Positions 37,934-49,899 of a DNA stretch of 64,000 nt are shown piece after piece. The stretch comes from Sambucus nigra (lineage: Eukaryota > Streptophyta > Magnoliopsida > Dipsacales > Adoxaceae). The stretch's first letter is position 1. Each line of letters opens with the position of its first letter. The notes under the pieces are model-generated. The model ran no database searches and had not been told where the DNA came from. It saw only the letters and a list, made by a program, of their open reading frames with translations. The translations under genes and the position numbers were made by a program. The DNA lies in contig OX422215.1 of the NCBI GenBank assembly GCA_949130495.1, forward strand, positions 13,989,302 through 14,053,301. Direction: 5' to 3'.

Positions 37934-39175
37934 ATGCCTCAACGACGTGCACCACGGGTTCCTAGGGATGCACAGCCAGAGCCCCAGCTAGTACCAGTAC
38001 AGGGCACCATGAATGCCGCTGAGGTTGAAGCCATTGTAGCCCAAGCGGTAAATGCCGCTCTAGCAGTTGTACAGCAGGCACCACCCCAGGCGCCAGTAGT
38101 CGCACCAGTTCAGGCACATGTATTCCCGTCTGCTTGGGAACGTGTACGTGATGCTTTTCAGAAAGCGCACCCGCCGGAGTTCGCAGGTAGCTCCGATGTT
38201 GTGGTTTCAAGTCAGTGGAGGAAAGACATTCAGAGGCACTTGAGGATGTATGAGTGCACCGATGTTCAGAAGCAGGTACTAGCTACTTTCAAGCTAGTGG
38301 GATCTGCACTGCAGTGGTGGAAGTCTATTACCACCGGGGAGGAGAGAGATACTCTCACGATACAGGAGTTTTGGGTGCGATTTGACCGCAAGTATTTTCC
38401 GTCAGCCGTTCACACGAAAATGAGGAGGAAGTTAATGAATCTCAGACAGGAGGGAAGGATTGTGGCCGAGTATGAGGCCGAATTCACTAATCTACTGAAT
38501 ATTGTTCAGGATGAAATACCGACAGAGGATAAGAAGATCCAGAACTTTACAGATGGATTGACATGGAGGATCCGTCAGCATTTATTGGGGAACCTCTCGT
38601 TGGCCACTTATTCTGACGTGGTTAACGCTGCACTGTTACACTGCCAGGATCACCGCTTTCACATGGCTGAGAGCAAGAGATCAGGAGAGTCCAGCCATCA
38701 GGGCAGGACTGGAGGAAATGGTGCCAGTGGGGCACAATCTACTCAGGGGCAGAGGCAGGGTGACCAGGGTTCCCAGCAGGGGGATCATAAGAGGTTCAGA
38801 TCGGGGAATTTCAGGCACGGACAGGGAGGTTTTAGACAGGGCCATCAGGGTCCGAACGGCCATCAGGGCCAGCAGGGGCAGAATGGTCAACAGCAGTTTC
38901 AGCAGGGCCAGCATGGCCAGGGGAAGAATGGAAACGGCCACCAGGGCCGAGGGCAGCAGGGACAGAGAGGGGGGAACTTCCCGGGGAAGTGTTGCGTTTG
39001 TGGCAAGACTGGCCATAAATGCCAGGATTGTCCGGATAGGGGTAGGGCCCCGCAGCAGCAGCAGCAGGGTGCTCGACAGGAGCCGCAGAGGCCTATGTTT
39101 CCCGCCGCCCTCCCGGCACCACCACAGATGGCAGCATTACCACCCATTCCAGCAGTCCCAGTTCAGCAGGGATAG
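37934..39175 (+). CDS. gypsy Gag (capsid and zinc knuckle)
   Basis: Gag packages element RNA into virus-like particles. I chose the ATG at 37934 (MPQRRAPRVP); an upstream ATG at 37853 adds 27 hydrophobic residues unlike Gag. A retrotransposon-gag capsid domain lies at about residues 70-200 (FQKAHPPEFAG, ALQWWKSI, FDRKYFP, KLMNLRQEG). A Gln/Gly/His-rich linker follows (about 235-345), and then a CCHC knuckle CCVCGKTGHKCQDC. It ends at TAG 39173-39175. Pol continues in the same frame, so in an intact relative gag and pol would form one polyprotein; here this TAG and another at 39206-39208 interrupt it. Confidence 0.93.
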   Translation: MPQRRAPRVPRDAQPEPQLVPVQGTMNAAEVEAIVAQAVNAALAVVQQAPPQAPVVAPVQAHVFPSAWERVRDAFQKAHPPEFAGSSDVVVSSQWRKDIQRHLRMYECTDVQKQVLATFKLVGSALQWWKSITTGEERDTLTIQEFWVRFDRKYFPSAVHTKMRRKLMNLRQEGRIVAEYEAEFTNLLNIVQDEIPTEDKKIQNFTDGLTWRIRQHLLGNLSLATYSDVVNAALLHCQDHRFHMAESKRSGESSHQGRTGGNGASGAQSTQGQRQGDQGSQQGDHKRFRSGNFRHGQGGFRQGHQGPNGHQGQQGQNGQQQFQQGQHGQGKNGNGHQGRGQQGQRGGNFPGKCCVCGKTGHKCQDCPDRGRAPQQQQQGARQEPQRPMFPAALPAPPQMAALPPIPAVPVQQG

Positions 39176-42100
39176 CTTCAGTATGGGAGAGTGTATCAGC
39201 TCCAGTAGGTCGCAGCCCCACAGGATCCACCAGCCATTGAGGGTTTGTTCTCTATTCAGGGGACTCTGGGGCGTATTTTATTTGACACGAGGGCTACACA
39301 TTGTTTCATTGCTATGAGATTTGCACGCACCATTGGGTTGTTAGACACCGTCGAGAGTACGGTTACTTGTGTAGATTCGCCGTTGAGTAGGGGTTCCATG
39401 ATTTACCTTGTATGTAGAGGCGTGGGTATAGATATTGGGAGGTTTACTTTACCCGCGGATATGTTAGTGTTAGAGATGACCGAGTATGATGCCGTTATTG
39501 GTATGGATTGGCTAGTTGCGTACGGAGCCATGATTGACTGTTTTAGTAGGAGTATTATCTTTGCCATTCCCGGGCAGGAGATGTTTTTAGTGGCGATGCC
39601 TCGTCTTGAGGGAGGATCGTCCACTCATTTGTACAATATAGAGGAGGAGACCTCTAAGGAAGTGGTGATACCGCTTGATTCGATTCCGGTTGTTCGAGAG
39701 TTTGCCGAGGTATTCCAGGATATACCTGGATTACCTCCGAGTAGGGAGATAGAGTTTGTGATCGATTTGACGCCGGGCACTCGGCCTATTGCCCGCGCAC
39801 CTTACCGTATGGCTCCAGCTGAAATGAGAGAGTTACGAGATCAGATTGAGCAGTTGTTGGGTCAGGGGTTTATTCGGAGGAGTACTTCGCCGTGGGGTGC
39901 CCCTGTGTTATTCGTAAAAAAGAGGGATGGATCGTTGAGGTTGTGTGTAGATTACCGGGAGTTGAATAAGGTCACGATACGAAATAAGTATCCGTTGCCC
40001 CGAATCGATGACTTATTCGACCAGCTGAGAGGAGCTTCTTTCTTCTCAAAGATTGATTTGCGATCGGGATACCATCAGTTGCGTATCAGGGAGGAGGACG
40101 TCTCGAAGACTGCTTTCTTAACGAGATATGGTTCCTACGAGTTTCGGGTTATGCCTTTTGGTTTGACCAATGCTCCAGCAGTGTTTATGGACTTGATGAA
40201 TAGGGTGTTCAGAGAGTTCCTAGATCAGTTCGTCATTGTCTTCATTGATGATATTCTGGTTTACTCCCAGACAGAGGAGGAGCACGCCGAGCATTTGAGG
40301 CAGGTTTTGCAGACGCTACGTCAGAACGAGCTGTATGCAAAATATGAGAAGTGCAGATTCTGGCTGAAGGAGGTTCAATTTTTGGGGCATATTATTTCCG
40401 ACCGGGGGATATCTGTTGATCCGGGGAAGGTATCCGCGGTAAGGGAGTGGGGACAGCCCACGACACCGACTGAGATTCGTAGTTTCTTGGGCCTAGCAGG
40501 ATACTACAGGAGGTTCATTCGGGGTTTCTCCAAGATAGCGGGTCCTTTGACACATCTGACTCGTAAGGGTGTGCCATTCATCTGGAGTGATGCCTGTCAG
40601 TTGGCATTCGATGAGTTGAAGGATAAGTTGACCTCAGCACCTGTGTTAGCACTGCCGAGACCGGGAGTTGAGTATCTAGTTTACACCGATGCGTCCTTGC
40701 AAGGACTTGGAGGTGTATTGCAGCAGGAGAGTCAGGCCATAGCTTATGCTTCCCGTAAGCTTAAGCCTCACGAGAAGAATTACCCCACCCACGACTTGGA
40801 GTTAGCGGCAGTGGTGTTTGCCCTTCGGATTTGGAGACATTATCTCTTGGGGGAGAAGTTTCGATTGTTCACGGACCACAAGTCCCTACAGTACCTATTC
40901 ACGCAGAAGGAGTTGAATATGCGGCAGCGAAGGTGGCTTGAGTTTGTGAAGGATTATCAGTTTGATATCCAATATCACTCGGGGAAGGCTAACGTAGTAG
41001 CAGACACGTTGAGCCGTCGGCCAGTAGATGAGGTGGCAGGGGTGTGGAAGGCAAAGTGGAAAGAGTTGGGAGACCAGGATGCAGTGGCTAGATCGTTCAT
41101 GTCTGTGATGACTGTTACACCGCAGATTGTCACGAAGGTGGTAAAGGCACAGGCATATGACTCGTTCTGTCAGGAGCGGATAGTTTGGTTACTAGCAGAG
41201 GGAGCTGAATCCTATACCGTTAGCTCAGACGGGGGGTTACGCTTCAATGGGAGACTGGTAGTTCCGGAAGGGGAGGAATTGCGACATGAGGTGATGGCAG
41301 AGTCGCACGGCTCACGGTTCGGGGTACATCCCGGTGGGGACAAAATGTACCAAGACATGAGACGACAGTATTGGTGGAGCGGGATGAAGAAAGATATCGC
41401 CGTGTTTGTTTCTTAATGCGCCACTTGTCAGCTGGTAAAAGTGGATCATCAGAGACCGGCAGGACTTCTACAGCCCTTAGAGGTCCCAATGTGGATGTGG
41501 GAGAGCATTTCCATGGACTTTATCACGGAGTTACCTACGTCACAGAGGGGTCACAACTCCATTTGGGTAATTTTGGACAGGTTGACCAAAGTCGCTCATT
41601 TTCTACCCGTAAGGACCGACTACACTACAGGACAGTATGCCCAGCTCTTTATTGCAGAAATAGTGAGACTTCACGGCGTGCCCCTAAATATCGTGTCTGA
41701 CAGAGACAAGATATTTGTTTCACGGTTTTGGGAGAGTTTTTAGGAGGCCATGGGCACGGAATTGCGGTTGAGTACGGCGTATCACCCGCAGACCGACGGG
41801 CAAACCGAGCGTACAAACCAGATGTTGGAGGACATGTTGCGTATGTGCATCATTGATTTTGGGGGTGGATGGGAGCAGTATCTTCCACTGGTGGAGTTTG
41901 CTTACAACAACTCCTACCAGTTCACCATTGGCATGGATCCATTTGAGGCGTTGTACTGTAGACCTTGTCGTTCCCCAGCATGTTGGTTGGAGGTGGGGGA
42001 CAACAAACTACTTGGGCCGGAAGTGATTCAGGATACTTCGGCGATGATAGAATTGATACGGAGTCGCATTCGGGTAGCTCAGGATCGGCAGAAGAGCTAT

Positions 42101-42607
42101 GCTGATGCGAAGAGGTTCTTCAGGGAGTTCCAAGTGGGAGACCAAGTTTTACTCAGAGTATCTCCTATGAAGGGAATTATGCGATTTGGGAAGAAGGGGA
42201 AGTTGGCACCGAGATATGTGGGGCCATTTCCTATTATCGAGCGGGTTGGGTCTGTTGCATATAGACTTGGGTTACCAGAGCATTTGCACAGGATACATGA
42301 TGTGTTTCATATTTCCTCGCTAAGGAAATATCTTAGGGACGATTTGGCTCATTCTCACATTGCTTTAGAGGACATCGATCTCCATCCTGATAGCTCCTAC
42401 GAGGAAGGGCCGATTGCTATTTTGGACCGAAGTGAGCGGAAACTGCGGTTAAAGATAGTTCCGTTAGTACGTGTTCAGTGGCGGCATCATAATGCAGAGG
42501 AGTCCACATGGGAGCGCGAGGACGAGATACGCGAACGTTATCCAGAGTTGTTTTTTTTTACCAGGTTTTTTCTAGTTCCGAATTTCGGGATGAAATTTTG
42601 TTATTAG
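39176..42607 (+). pseudogene. gypsy Pol: protease, RT, RNase H, integrase, chromodomain
   Basis: In frame with gag. The protease site reads [10 protein letters not shown], so the usual DSGA/DTGA glycine is Arg. RT lies at about 39800-40400 with [22 protein letters not shown] and FIDDILVYS (catalytic DD present). RNase H lies at about 40680-41010 ([27 protein letters not shown]). Integrase begins with a zinc-binding part (about 41280-41440; [21 protein letters not shown]), then the DDE core: D in [10 protein letters not shown] in VSDRDKIF, E in QTERTNQ. The C terminus ([16 protein letters not shown]) resembles a chromodomain. Stops are at 39206-39208 (TAG), 41414-41416 (TAA, after VFVS) and 41741-41743 (TAG in WESF*EAMG, where Gln is usual). 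The last ORF (41750-42607) ends near the PPT. It is not functional as it stands. Confidence 0.95.
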
Positions 42608-42617
42608 GGGGGAAGTA
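42606..42617 (+). other. gypsy polypurine tract
   Basis: AGGGGGGAAG, two bases before the 3' LTR at 42618. Confidence 0.9.
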
Positions 42618-45469
42618 TGTAATACCCCGTACTTTTATTGATATTTATTTGTGGGATTAATTAAATTAAATGGGAATTAATTAAGAATTAATCCGGATAA
42701 AATACTAACGAGATGTGAGTTGGTATTTGATTATAATGTGTATACATATGATGTTATATGAATATTGAAACTATTGAAATTGTCGCGAGATTGAAATACG
42801 ACAATTTGGGAAATTTTGTTGGGATGCGCGTGACAGTCGCGTCAGGAATATAATTATTTTAATTAAAAAGTGAATTTTATTTTTATCAACCGTATGGTCA
42901 TTTTGAGTGCGCCAACGCGTCCGTAAGGGTCGAAATAGTCAGAAAACACTAGCCGGGAGTTTAGTTTGGGCCACGGGGCATTTTTTAGGTCATACCGGCA
43001 ACTTAAATGGGTATTTTGGTAATTTTGGGATTTTGGGATTTATGACCAACGAATTTTGGGAGTTTAAAATAGGAAATTTAATGACCCACTAACCCATTAC
43101 TAGCAATCAACTAATTAGAGGGCAACGGGAGTTTCATGAGATGTTAGGAGAGGTTCCCAAAAGAGAAAACCTTAACCTTCATCTTCAACCTTCAACCTTG
43201 GGAGAAAAAGGAGAGAGAGCAACCTTCATCAATTCAACACCAAATTCAGAGAATAATCCAAGGCAAGTGGTTTAATTACGTTAATTTCAAGCGAATGCTT
43301 CTTCCATGCTTAGAAATTGATATAATTGCATTGTATTGGGAGACTTGTAAAAACCCATGTAATTGGAGTTATAAATTCATGTTTTGATAAAGAGATTGCA
43401 TGTAGAATTATGTTTGGGCGATTATATTGTTAGAAATACATCTTTTATATTACAAAAACGGATTTAATTGTGGATATTGATGACTTTAATTTTCTAGGGT
43501 TCATATTCATAAGGGTTGGGGGAATATTGGGAGATTTGATAATTGGGTGTTGTTTAGGGAGACTTGACCCCATAAATATGTTAAAATACGACCTAAGTAT
43601 GTTTAGGAATGATTAGGAACCTTAAAACACTGTTGGGATAATGGTTGGATGAGTTTTGAGAAGAGAAAGTTGGAGGAAAAACGAATTTAGGAATTCTGGG
43701 CTCGAAACTGTCACCTCGTTAGAAGACCTGCCCAGGTCTAACGAGTTGACAGCTTTCCTTCTAACGAGTTGGATGTTCGTTAGATGCCCACTTCGTTCGA
43801 ACGAACTCTCGTTCGAACGAGACTTCTAACGAGTTGACAGAGTGGCCTTTTTGGCCTGATTTGATTTCTAATGTCCCGTAACCTGGTTTAATTGTAGAGA
43901 TAACATTCCCTTGATGACTAATTGATATAGTTGGGATATTTGGGATATATTGAGGAGTAAAACATAGAAGTGTGATTTGAACCAAATGAAAATTATGGAT
44001 TAGGACGTGAGAGACTATTACGATGTGAGAACAAGTGACGGCTTAAATATTTGTATTAACCGGGGACATGTGAATTGTGTAACATTATAAGTTGGTATGA
44101 GAATGAAAAGTATACCACTAATAAAATTATGGTAATTACTAAGACGTGTGTATGCTTAGTATATGTATATGATTTTATGTGTATGACATACCTACCATAC
44201 TTGCTATCACGGGAGGTTTGCGTTCACTTAGGGCCATCTATTCTTTGTGTGCCTACAGGGGGATATAGATGGGTACCTCGAGGACATAGGTCAAAGAAGG
44301 ACTTATTGGGAAGTTAATAAGTCTGCTGATCATGGGAGCGTAGGTGTGTGCGTGACCCATGTGATGTGACTGTGTTCGCCTCCATTATTTGTGATTGTTG
44401 TTATCTGAGAACGATTTCTGAGAGACTCGGAATGCGTGATCCTTATGTACGTGATGTACCGGGATGGATAGCAGAGTATGTGTGCACCGCAGCTTAGTCT
44501 CGGGGTGCTTGTATTGTATATTTATGATTTGAATGATATACGGTTAAATGAACAGACTTGTCATGTTTAATTATGAGAATAATTTATAGTAACTCCTTGA
44601 GAAGATAAATAAGGGGATAACCTCCAGTAAATGGTAATGCTAATAATTGAGAATCCGAGTTTAAGTAAAGCTATCTATTCAAGTGATAACATTGGGAATT
44701 CATATTGTGAATCGAGTAGATGGGTTAGAAGTTATGTCGGTTTAGTTAGATATAAATACCACTTAGATGGGTACTGTACGTTTGGAGTGCACGATTAGAC
44801 GAGAGGTGAGTATTTCATGTGAGAGCACGTCCTAACATGTATTTTGCATTCTTTGTTTTAATATTATTAAAGCACTTGCTGTTTTTAAAATACTCTCCAC
44901 TTTCGGGATCTGACTCGTTTGCTTTCAAATCTATTTTTGTAAAAACCTTTTAGGTTCCCAGCCACAAGGACACCATGCATAGGATTTTCATTCAGGGGAC
45001 GAGCTGTAGCTGTTTGTGGAAGTTACAGGGCCTTGCTAGTAGACGCTTCTTTTCTAGTCTTGACTCCATATTCAGTTTCATCATTTGTAGGGCATGTCGC
45101 CCATTTCTTTTAGAGACATTTTTATATTTCAGTTATTCAAATTGTGGATTGTAATTAATTCAGGATTCAGACTTGTTTTATTATTTCAGTAGTGGGATTG
45201 TTGTGAGGAGTATTTCCTCCAGACTCTTTATTACTTGTTGATTACACTATTGGGACTTTATTGTGTATAGTTATGTTATTTTTATTCTTCACTTACTTCA
45301 TGTTAATCACATTTAATTTAAAATTGACAACTCGCTTTTTAAATACTAGGTGGTTAGTAATCATTAAAATGTTTTCGACAGTGATGCTATTAACTGAACC
45401 AACTTGGCATTTTGTATTAATTTTAATAAAGGAGTAGCTACCCGGTATTTAATTAGTCGGGGTGTCACA
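42618..45469 (+). repeat. gypsy 3' LTR
   Basis: 2852 bp and collinear with 34854-37750. Contains two of the TTCGAA palindromes (43793-43821). Confidence 0.95.
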
Positions 45470-45578
45470 TCTAGTTTATTCATTTAACAATATTTACTAA
45501 CTTTATTTCAATTTTGATTTTTTTTCCTCTCACTTTATTATCTCACATCAACTAATATACATTTTTATTATTAGTATT

Positions 45579-46883
45579 TGTAACAACCCGCCCACCCGGG
45601 GAGAGCGAACGGAACGCTACTATCGATAAAAACTAACCAAATCCATAATATAACAAGGTATAGAGCATCTAATTCCCACAACAACAAAAGAGAAACCACT
45701 AATCTCAATCTCTTCCAATTAGTACAACCAAATTCTCTCTCAAAATAATACAACTATCTAACTCGAAAAATAAATACAAATCTCCAATGCTCTATACATC
45801 AAAATAATATAATCTTCTCTCTTGTATTAAAAATCTTTCCAAAATAATCCTCGCTGAAATCAATCTCCATAGCGCCCCAAAATCCGCGCTAACCTGCCAC
45901 TAAAAGAAAATATGGGAAAGTACACAATACGATAGGAAAGATGCTCAATCAATATTAGCGGTGAATAAAACATCACAATTCGAATACGAATATTCAAATA
46001 AAATGTGAATCTCATAAGCAATTATATCAATATAATTTCTCAACAACACATTAACCGGGTCACCAGGCCTCACCACCGTACAGCGCCTATGCATTTTTTT
46101 TAGCATATCCAGAAAAAGGAATATTGGCGGTTGCCCAACATCAGCGCCATATTAAAATCTCATGACAACATGCTCAACACTAAATATAATACCACATGAA
46201 TCAAAATTAGATTCCAACAAATAACTTCCAGATTTCCAATTGAATTTAACAATTCAAATATGAGTCAATAATCACAAGAAAACAACGAGAATAATACTCG
46301 CGACATTAAGGAGCATATTGTGTAAAATACCATACATCAAACCACCAAAAAGAACCAACAACAATCTGCCCAGAAGTCACAGACTAAGCCATCAAAATCT
46401 GCTCCAAAAATTATCAAAAACTCCACCAAGAATCAACACCAAAACAGCCCCCAAGAACAACACCTCAGAACCTAAGGTTGAATGCATAAATTAAAGGGCA
46501 TGTTTGTGTATAAAAAGAAAGGAAATAAAAATATGTTTGCTGCATATTTTTGTGCCAAAAGATTCTTCAAAAATAATCACCCACGACCCCTTTAAATAAG
46601 GCAAAATTAATAGAGTTGTAACCAAAACAAACACTCAAAACTGCTTTGGCCATCGATCGATCGATCATGCCTAAAATCTGACAGTTTTCCTTAAAAATGT
46701 CATAAGGCAAAATATTAAAAAATTCATATAAAATCTGTTTTAACTCCGATTTCAATTCCGCTTGAAGTTTTATTCTTCTAAAATCATAACCAACATATTC
46801 GAGCAAAAAAAAAGAATTTTATGAAAAACTTTATTTTTTCTCTTTAGTTTGAAAACACCCCAAAAATTACATGGCTTGTTACA
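45579..46883 (-). repeat. LTR1 (3' LTR) of the reduced element
   Basis: 1305 bp. On the minus strand it starts TGTAACAAGCC (next to the PPT) and ends GGGTTGTTACA at the TSD. Confidence 0.88.
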
Positions 46884-47126
46884 CTTCCCCACTAATAATG
46901 GAATTTCACCCTGGAAATTCACCGAATACTTAACTCTCAAAAATCAGGCCAACAATCCTCAAAAATAATCTCGTCACCAAAAATAAATTCCTCACATTTA
47001 ATCCCGATGTCTAACGCAAAACGATTCTCTAAATATTTCTATCTCCAAAATACGCGCCACAAAAACACAACAGATTTAAAATCCAAGACCCGATGGTGGT
47101 CATATACCTAAGCTCTGATACCGTTC
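46884..47126 (-). other. minimal internal region with PBS and PPT
   Basis: Only 243 bp. The minus strand begins GAACGGTATCAGAGC (one mismatch to the iMet PBS) and ends in GTGGGGAAG. The bases before the PPT resemble those of the Tekay-like elements (GAAATTCCATTATTAG versus GAAATTTTGTTATTAG). Confidence 0.8.
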
Positions 47127-49525
47127 TGTAACACCCCATCCGCTCGGGAAGAGCGAACGGAGCACTACTATCGATAAAAACTAACCGAATCCACAATATA
47201 ACAAGGTATAGAGCATCTAATTCCTACAACAACAAAAGAGAAACTACTAATCTCAATCGCTTCAAATTAGTACAACCAAATTCTCTCTCGAAATAATACA
47301 ACTATCTAACTCGAAAAATAAATACAAATCTCCAATGCTCTATACATCAAAATAATACAATCTTCTCTCTTGTATTAAAAATCTTTCCAAAATAATCCTC
47401 GCTAAAATCAATCTCTATAGCTCCCCGAAATCCGCGCTTCTTGGGTAAAATCAATCTCTATAGCGCCCCAAAATCCGCGCTAACCTTCCACTAAAAGAAA
47501 ATATGGAAAAGTACACAATACGACAGGAAAGATGCTCAACAAATATTAGCGGTGAATAAAACGTCACAATACGAATAAGAATATTCAAATCAAATGCGAA
47601 TCTCATAAGCAATTATATCAATATAATTTCTCAACAACACATTAACCAGGTCACCAAGCATCACCACCGTACCGCGCCTATGCATTTTTTTTAGCATATC
47701 CAAAAAAAGGAATATTGACGGGTGTCCAACATCAGTGCCATATTAAAATCTCATGATAACATGCTCAACATCAAATATAATACCACATGAATCAAAATTA
47801 GATTCCAACAAATAATTTTTAGATTTCTAATTGAATTTGGCAATTCAAATATGAGTCAATAATCACAAGAAAATAACGAGAATAATACTCGCGAGATTAA
47901 GGAGCATATTGTGTAAAACCCCATACCTCAAACCACCAAAAAGAACCAACAACAATCTACCCTGAACTCACATAATAAGCCATCAAAATATGCTCCAAGA
48001 ATCATCAAAAACTCCTCTAAGAATCAACACCAAAACATCCCCCAAGAACACCTCAAAACCTAAGGTTGAATGCATAAATTAAAGGGCATGTTTGTGTATA
48101 AAAAGAGTGGAAATAAAAATATGTTTGCTACATATTTTTGTGACAAAAGAGGCTTCAAAAATAGTCACCCATGACCTCTTTAAATAAGGCAAAAATAATA
48201 GAGTTATAACCAAAACAAACACTCAAAACTGCTTGCAGCGCACGTTTTCCCTGGCCATCGATCGATCTATGAAAATCATCGATCGATCGATCATGCCTAA
48301 AATCTGACAATTTCCCTTAAAAATGCCATAAGGCAAAATATTAAAAAAGTTCATATCTTAGGCATTTATATGAATTTTATATTCCTATTTTAATATTTTG
48401 CCTTATGGCATTTTTAAGGAAAACTGTCAGATTTTAGGCATGATCGATCGATCGATGATTTTCATAGATCGATCGACGGCCAGAAAAAACGTTTTATTTT
48501 AGTTACAACTCTATTATTTTTGCCTTATTTAAAGGGGTCGTGGGTGACTATTTTTGAAGCATCTTTTGGCACAATAATATGCAGCAAATATATTTTTATT
48601 TCCTCTCTTTTTATACACAAACATGCCCTTTTATTTATGCATTCAACCTTAGGTTTTGAGGTGTTCTTGGGGGCTATTTTGGTGTTGATTCTTGGAGGAG
48701 TTTTTGCTGATTCTTGGAGAAGATTTTGATAGCTTATTCTGTGAGTTCTGGGCAGATTGTTGTTGGTTCTTTTTGATGGTTTGAGGTATGGGGTTTTACA
48801 CAATATGCTCCTTAATCTCGCGAGTATTATTCTCGTTGTTTTCTTGTGATTTTTTACTCATATTTGAATTGCTAAATTCAATTGGAAATCTGGAAATTAT
48901 TTGTTGGAATCTAAATTTGATTCATGTGGTATTATATTTGGTGTTGAGCATGTTGTCATGAGATTTTAATATGGCACTGATGTTGGGCACCCGCTAATAT
49001 TCCTTTTTTCGGATATGCTAAAAAAATGCATAGGCGCGGTACAATGGTGAGGCCTGGTGACCCGATTAATGTGTTATTGAGAAATTATATTGATATAATT
49101 GCTTCTGAGATTCGCATTTGATTTGAATATTCGTATTCGTATTGTGACGTTATATTCACAGCTAATATTTGAGCATCTTTCCTGTCATATTGTGTACTTC
49201 CCCATATTTTCTTTTAGTGGCAGGTTAGCGCGAATTTTGGGGCGCTGTGGAGATTGATTTTAGCGAGGATTATTTTGGGAAGATTTTTAATACAAGAGAG
49301 AAGATTCTATTATTTTGATGTATAGAGCATTGGAGATTTGTATTTATTTTCCGAGTTAGATAGTTGTATTATTTTGAGAGAGAATTTGGTTGTATTAATT
49401 TGATGAGATTGATATTAGTGGTTTCTCTTTTGTTGTTGTGGGAATTAGATGCTCTATACCTTGTTATATTATGGATTTGGTTAGTTTTTATCAATAGTAG
49501 CGCTCCGGGCGGGCGGGGTCTTATA
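47127..49525. repeat. 2.4-kb imperfect palindrome of LTR2 and LTR3
   Basis: 47127 to about 48340 is the reverse complement of about 48385-49525, with a centre near 48360. Both arms carry the CGATCGATCGATGATTTTCATAG segment, which LTR1 lacks. Transcription through it would give a long hairpin RNA. Confidence 0.88.
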
Positions 49526-49530
49526 GTATT

Positions 49531-49899
49531 CACATAAATTATTTTCATAAAATACAAAAGGAAAAAAAGGGTTTACTTGTTGTTAATACTTAAATTTGGA
49601 TTATTGATCTTAACCCTTAGTTACCAAATTTATCACCACATATAATAGAGAAAATGAATGTATAAATAACTTGAAAAATAACGAACCATTAAAGGGTATG
49701 ATCGTCTTTTTATCTTTTTGGGATTTAGGACATCGTCGACGGTCCAAACGTTGGTACACTGAACCATTTCAAATCCCAGATACCAAGGGGCATCATTGTA
49801 CCTATAAAAGGTTGATTTCCCTTCGTTTTTCCTCACTTCAGTAATCTCGAATTCCATTTAATCCACTCTTGCTTCTTTACCTTGCCGCTTTAAGGGTTC
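49531..49899. other. flank upstream of the gag-like pseudogene, no gene
   Basis: No coding pattern beyond short chance ORFs. Confidence 0.35.

Larger units (their letters stand above)
34854..45469 (+). mobile_element. full-length Ty3/gypsy chromovirus-type retrotransposon (Tekay/Del-like)
   Basis: A 10.6-kb element with TSD TCTAG at 34849-34853 and 45470-45474. The LTRs (2897 and 2852 bp) begin TGTAATACCCC and end GGGGTGTCACA. It has an iMet PBS, a gag-pol order of gag, protease, RT, RNase H, integrase, and a chromodomain-like C terminus, which defines a chromovirus. The 2.9-kb LTRs fit the Tekay/Del lineage. The two LTRs are nearly identical apart from a palindromic array that differs in copy number, so the insertion is fairly young. 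Four in-frame stops make this copy defective. Confidence 0.95.
45579..49525 (-). mobile_element. reduced LTR element with an inverted third LTR (two U5 ends)
   Basis: The whole unit lies between GTATT at 45574-45578 and GTATT at 49526-49530. From left: LTR1 (45579-46883, minus), a 243-bp internal region (46884-47126), LTR2 (47127 to about 48355, minus, U3 truncated), a short spacer, and LTR3 (about 48380-49525, plus orientation, U3 truncated at nearly the same place). A PBS (GGTATCAGAGC) and a PPT (GTGGGGAAG) flank the internal region, giving minus orientation. No coding sequence is present. Both outer ends correspond to the U5 end (GGGGTGTTACA-type) rather than one U3 and one U5. Confidence 0.85.

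Noticed and set aside
37962..39147. Several ORFs antisense to or overlapping gypsy gag, including a 199-codon plus-strand frame at 38718
   Set aside because: Frame shadows of the Gln/Gly-rich gag linker with no domain. The gag zinc knuckle fixes the real frame.
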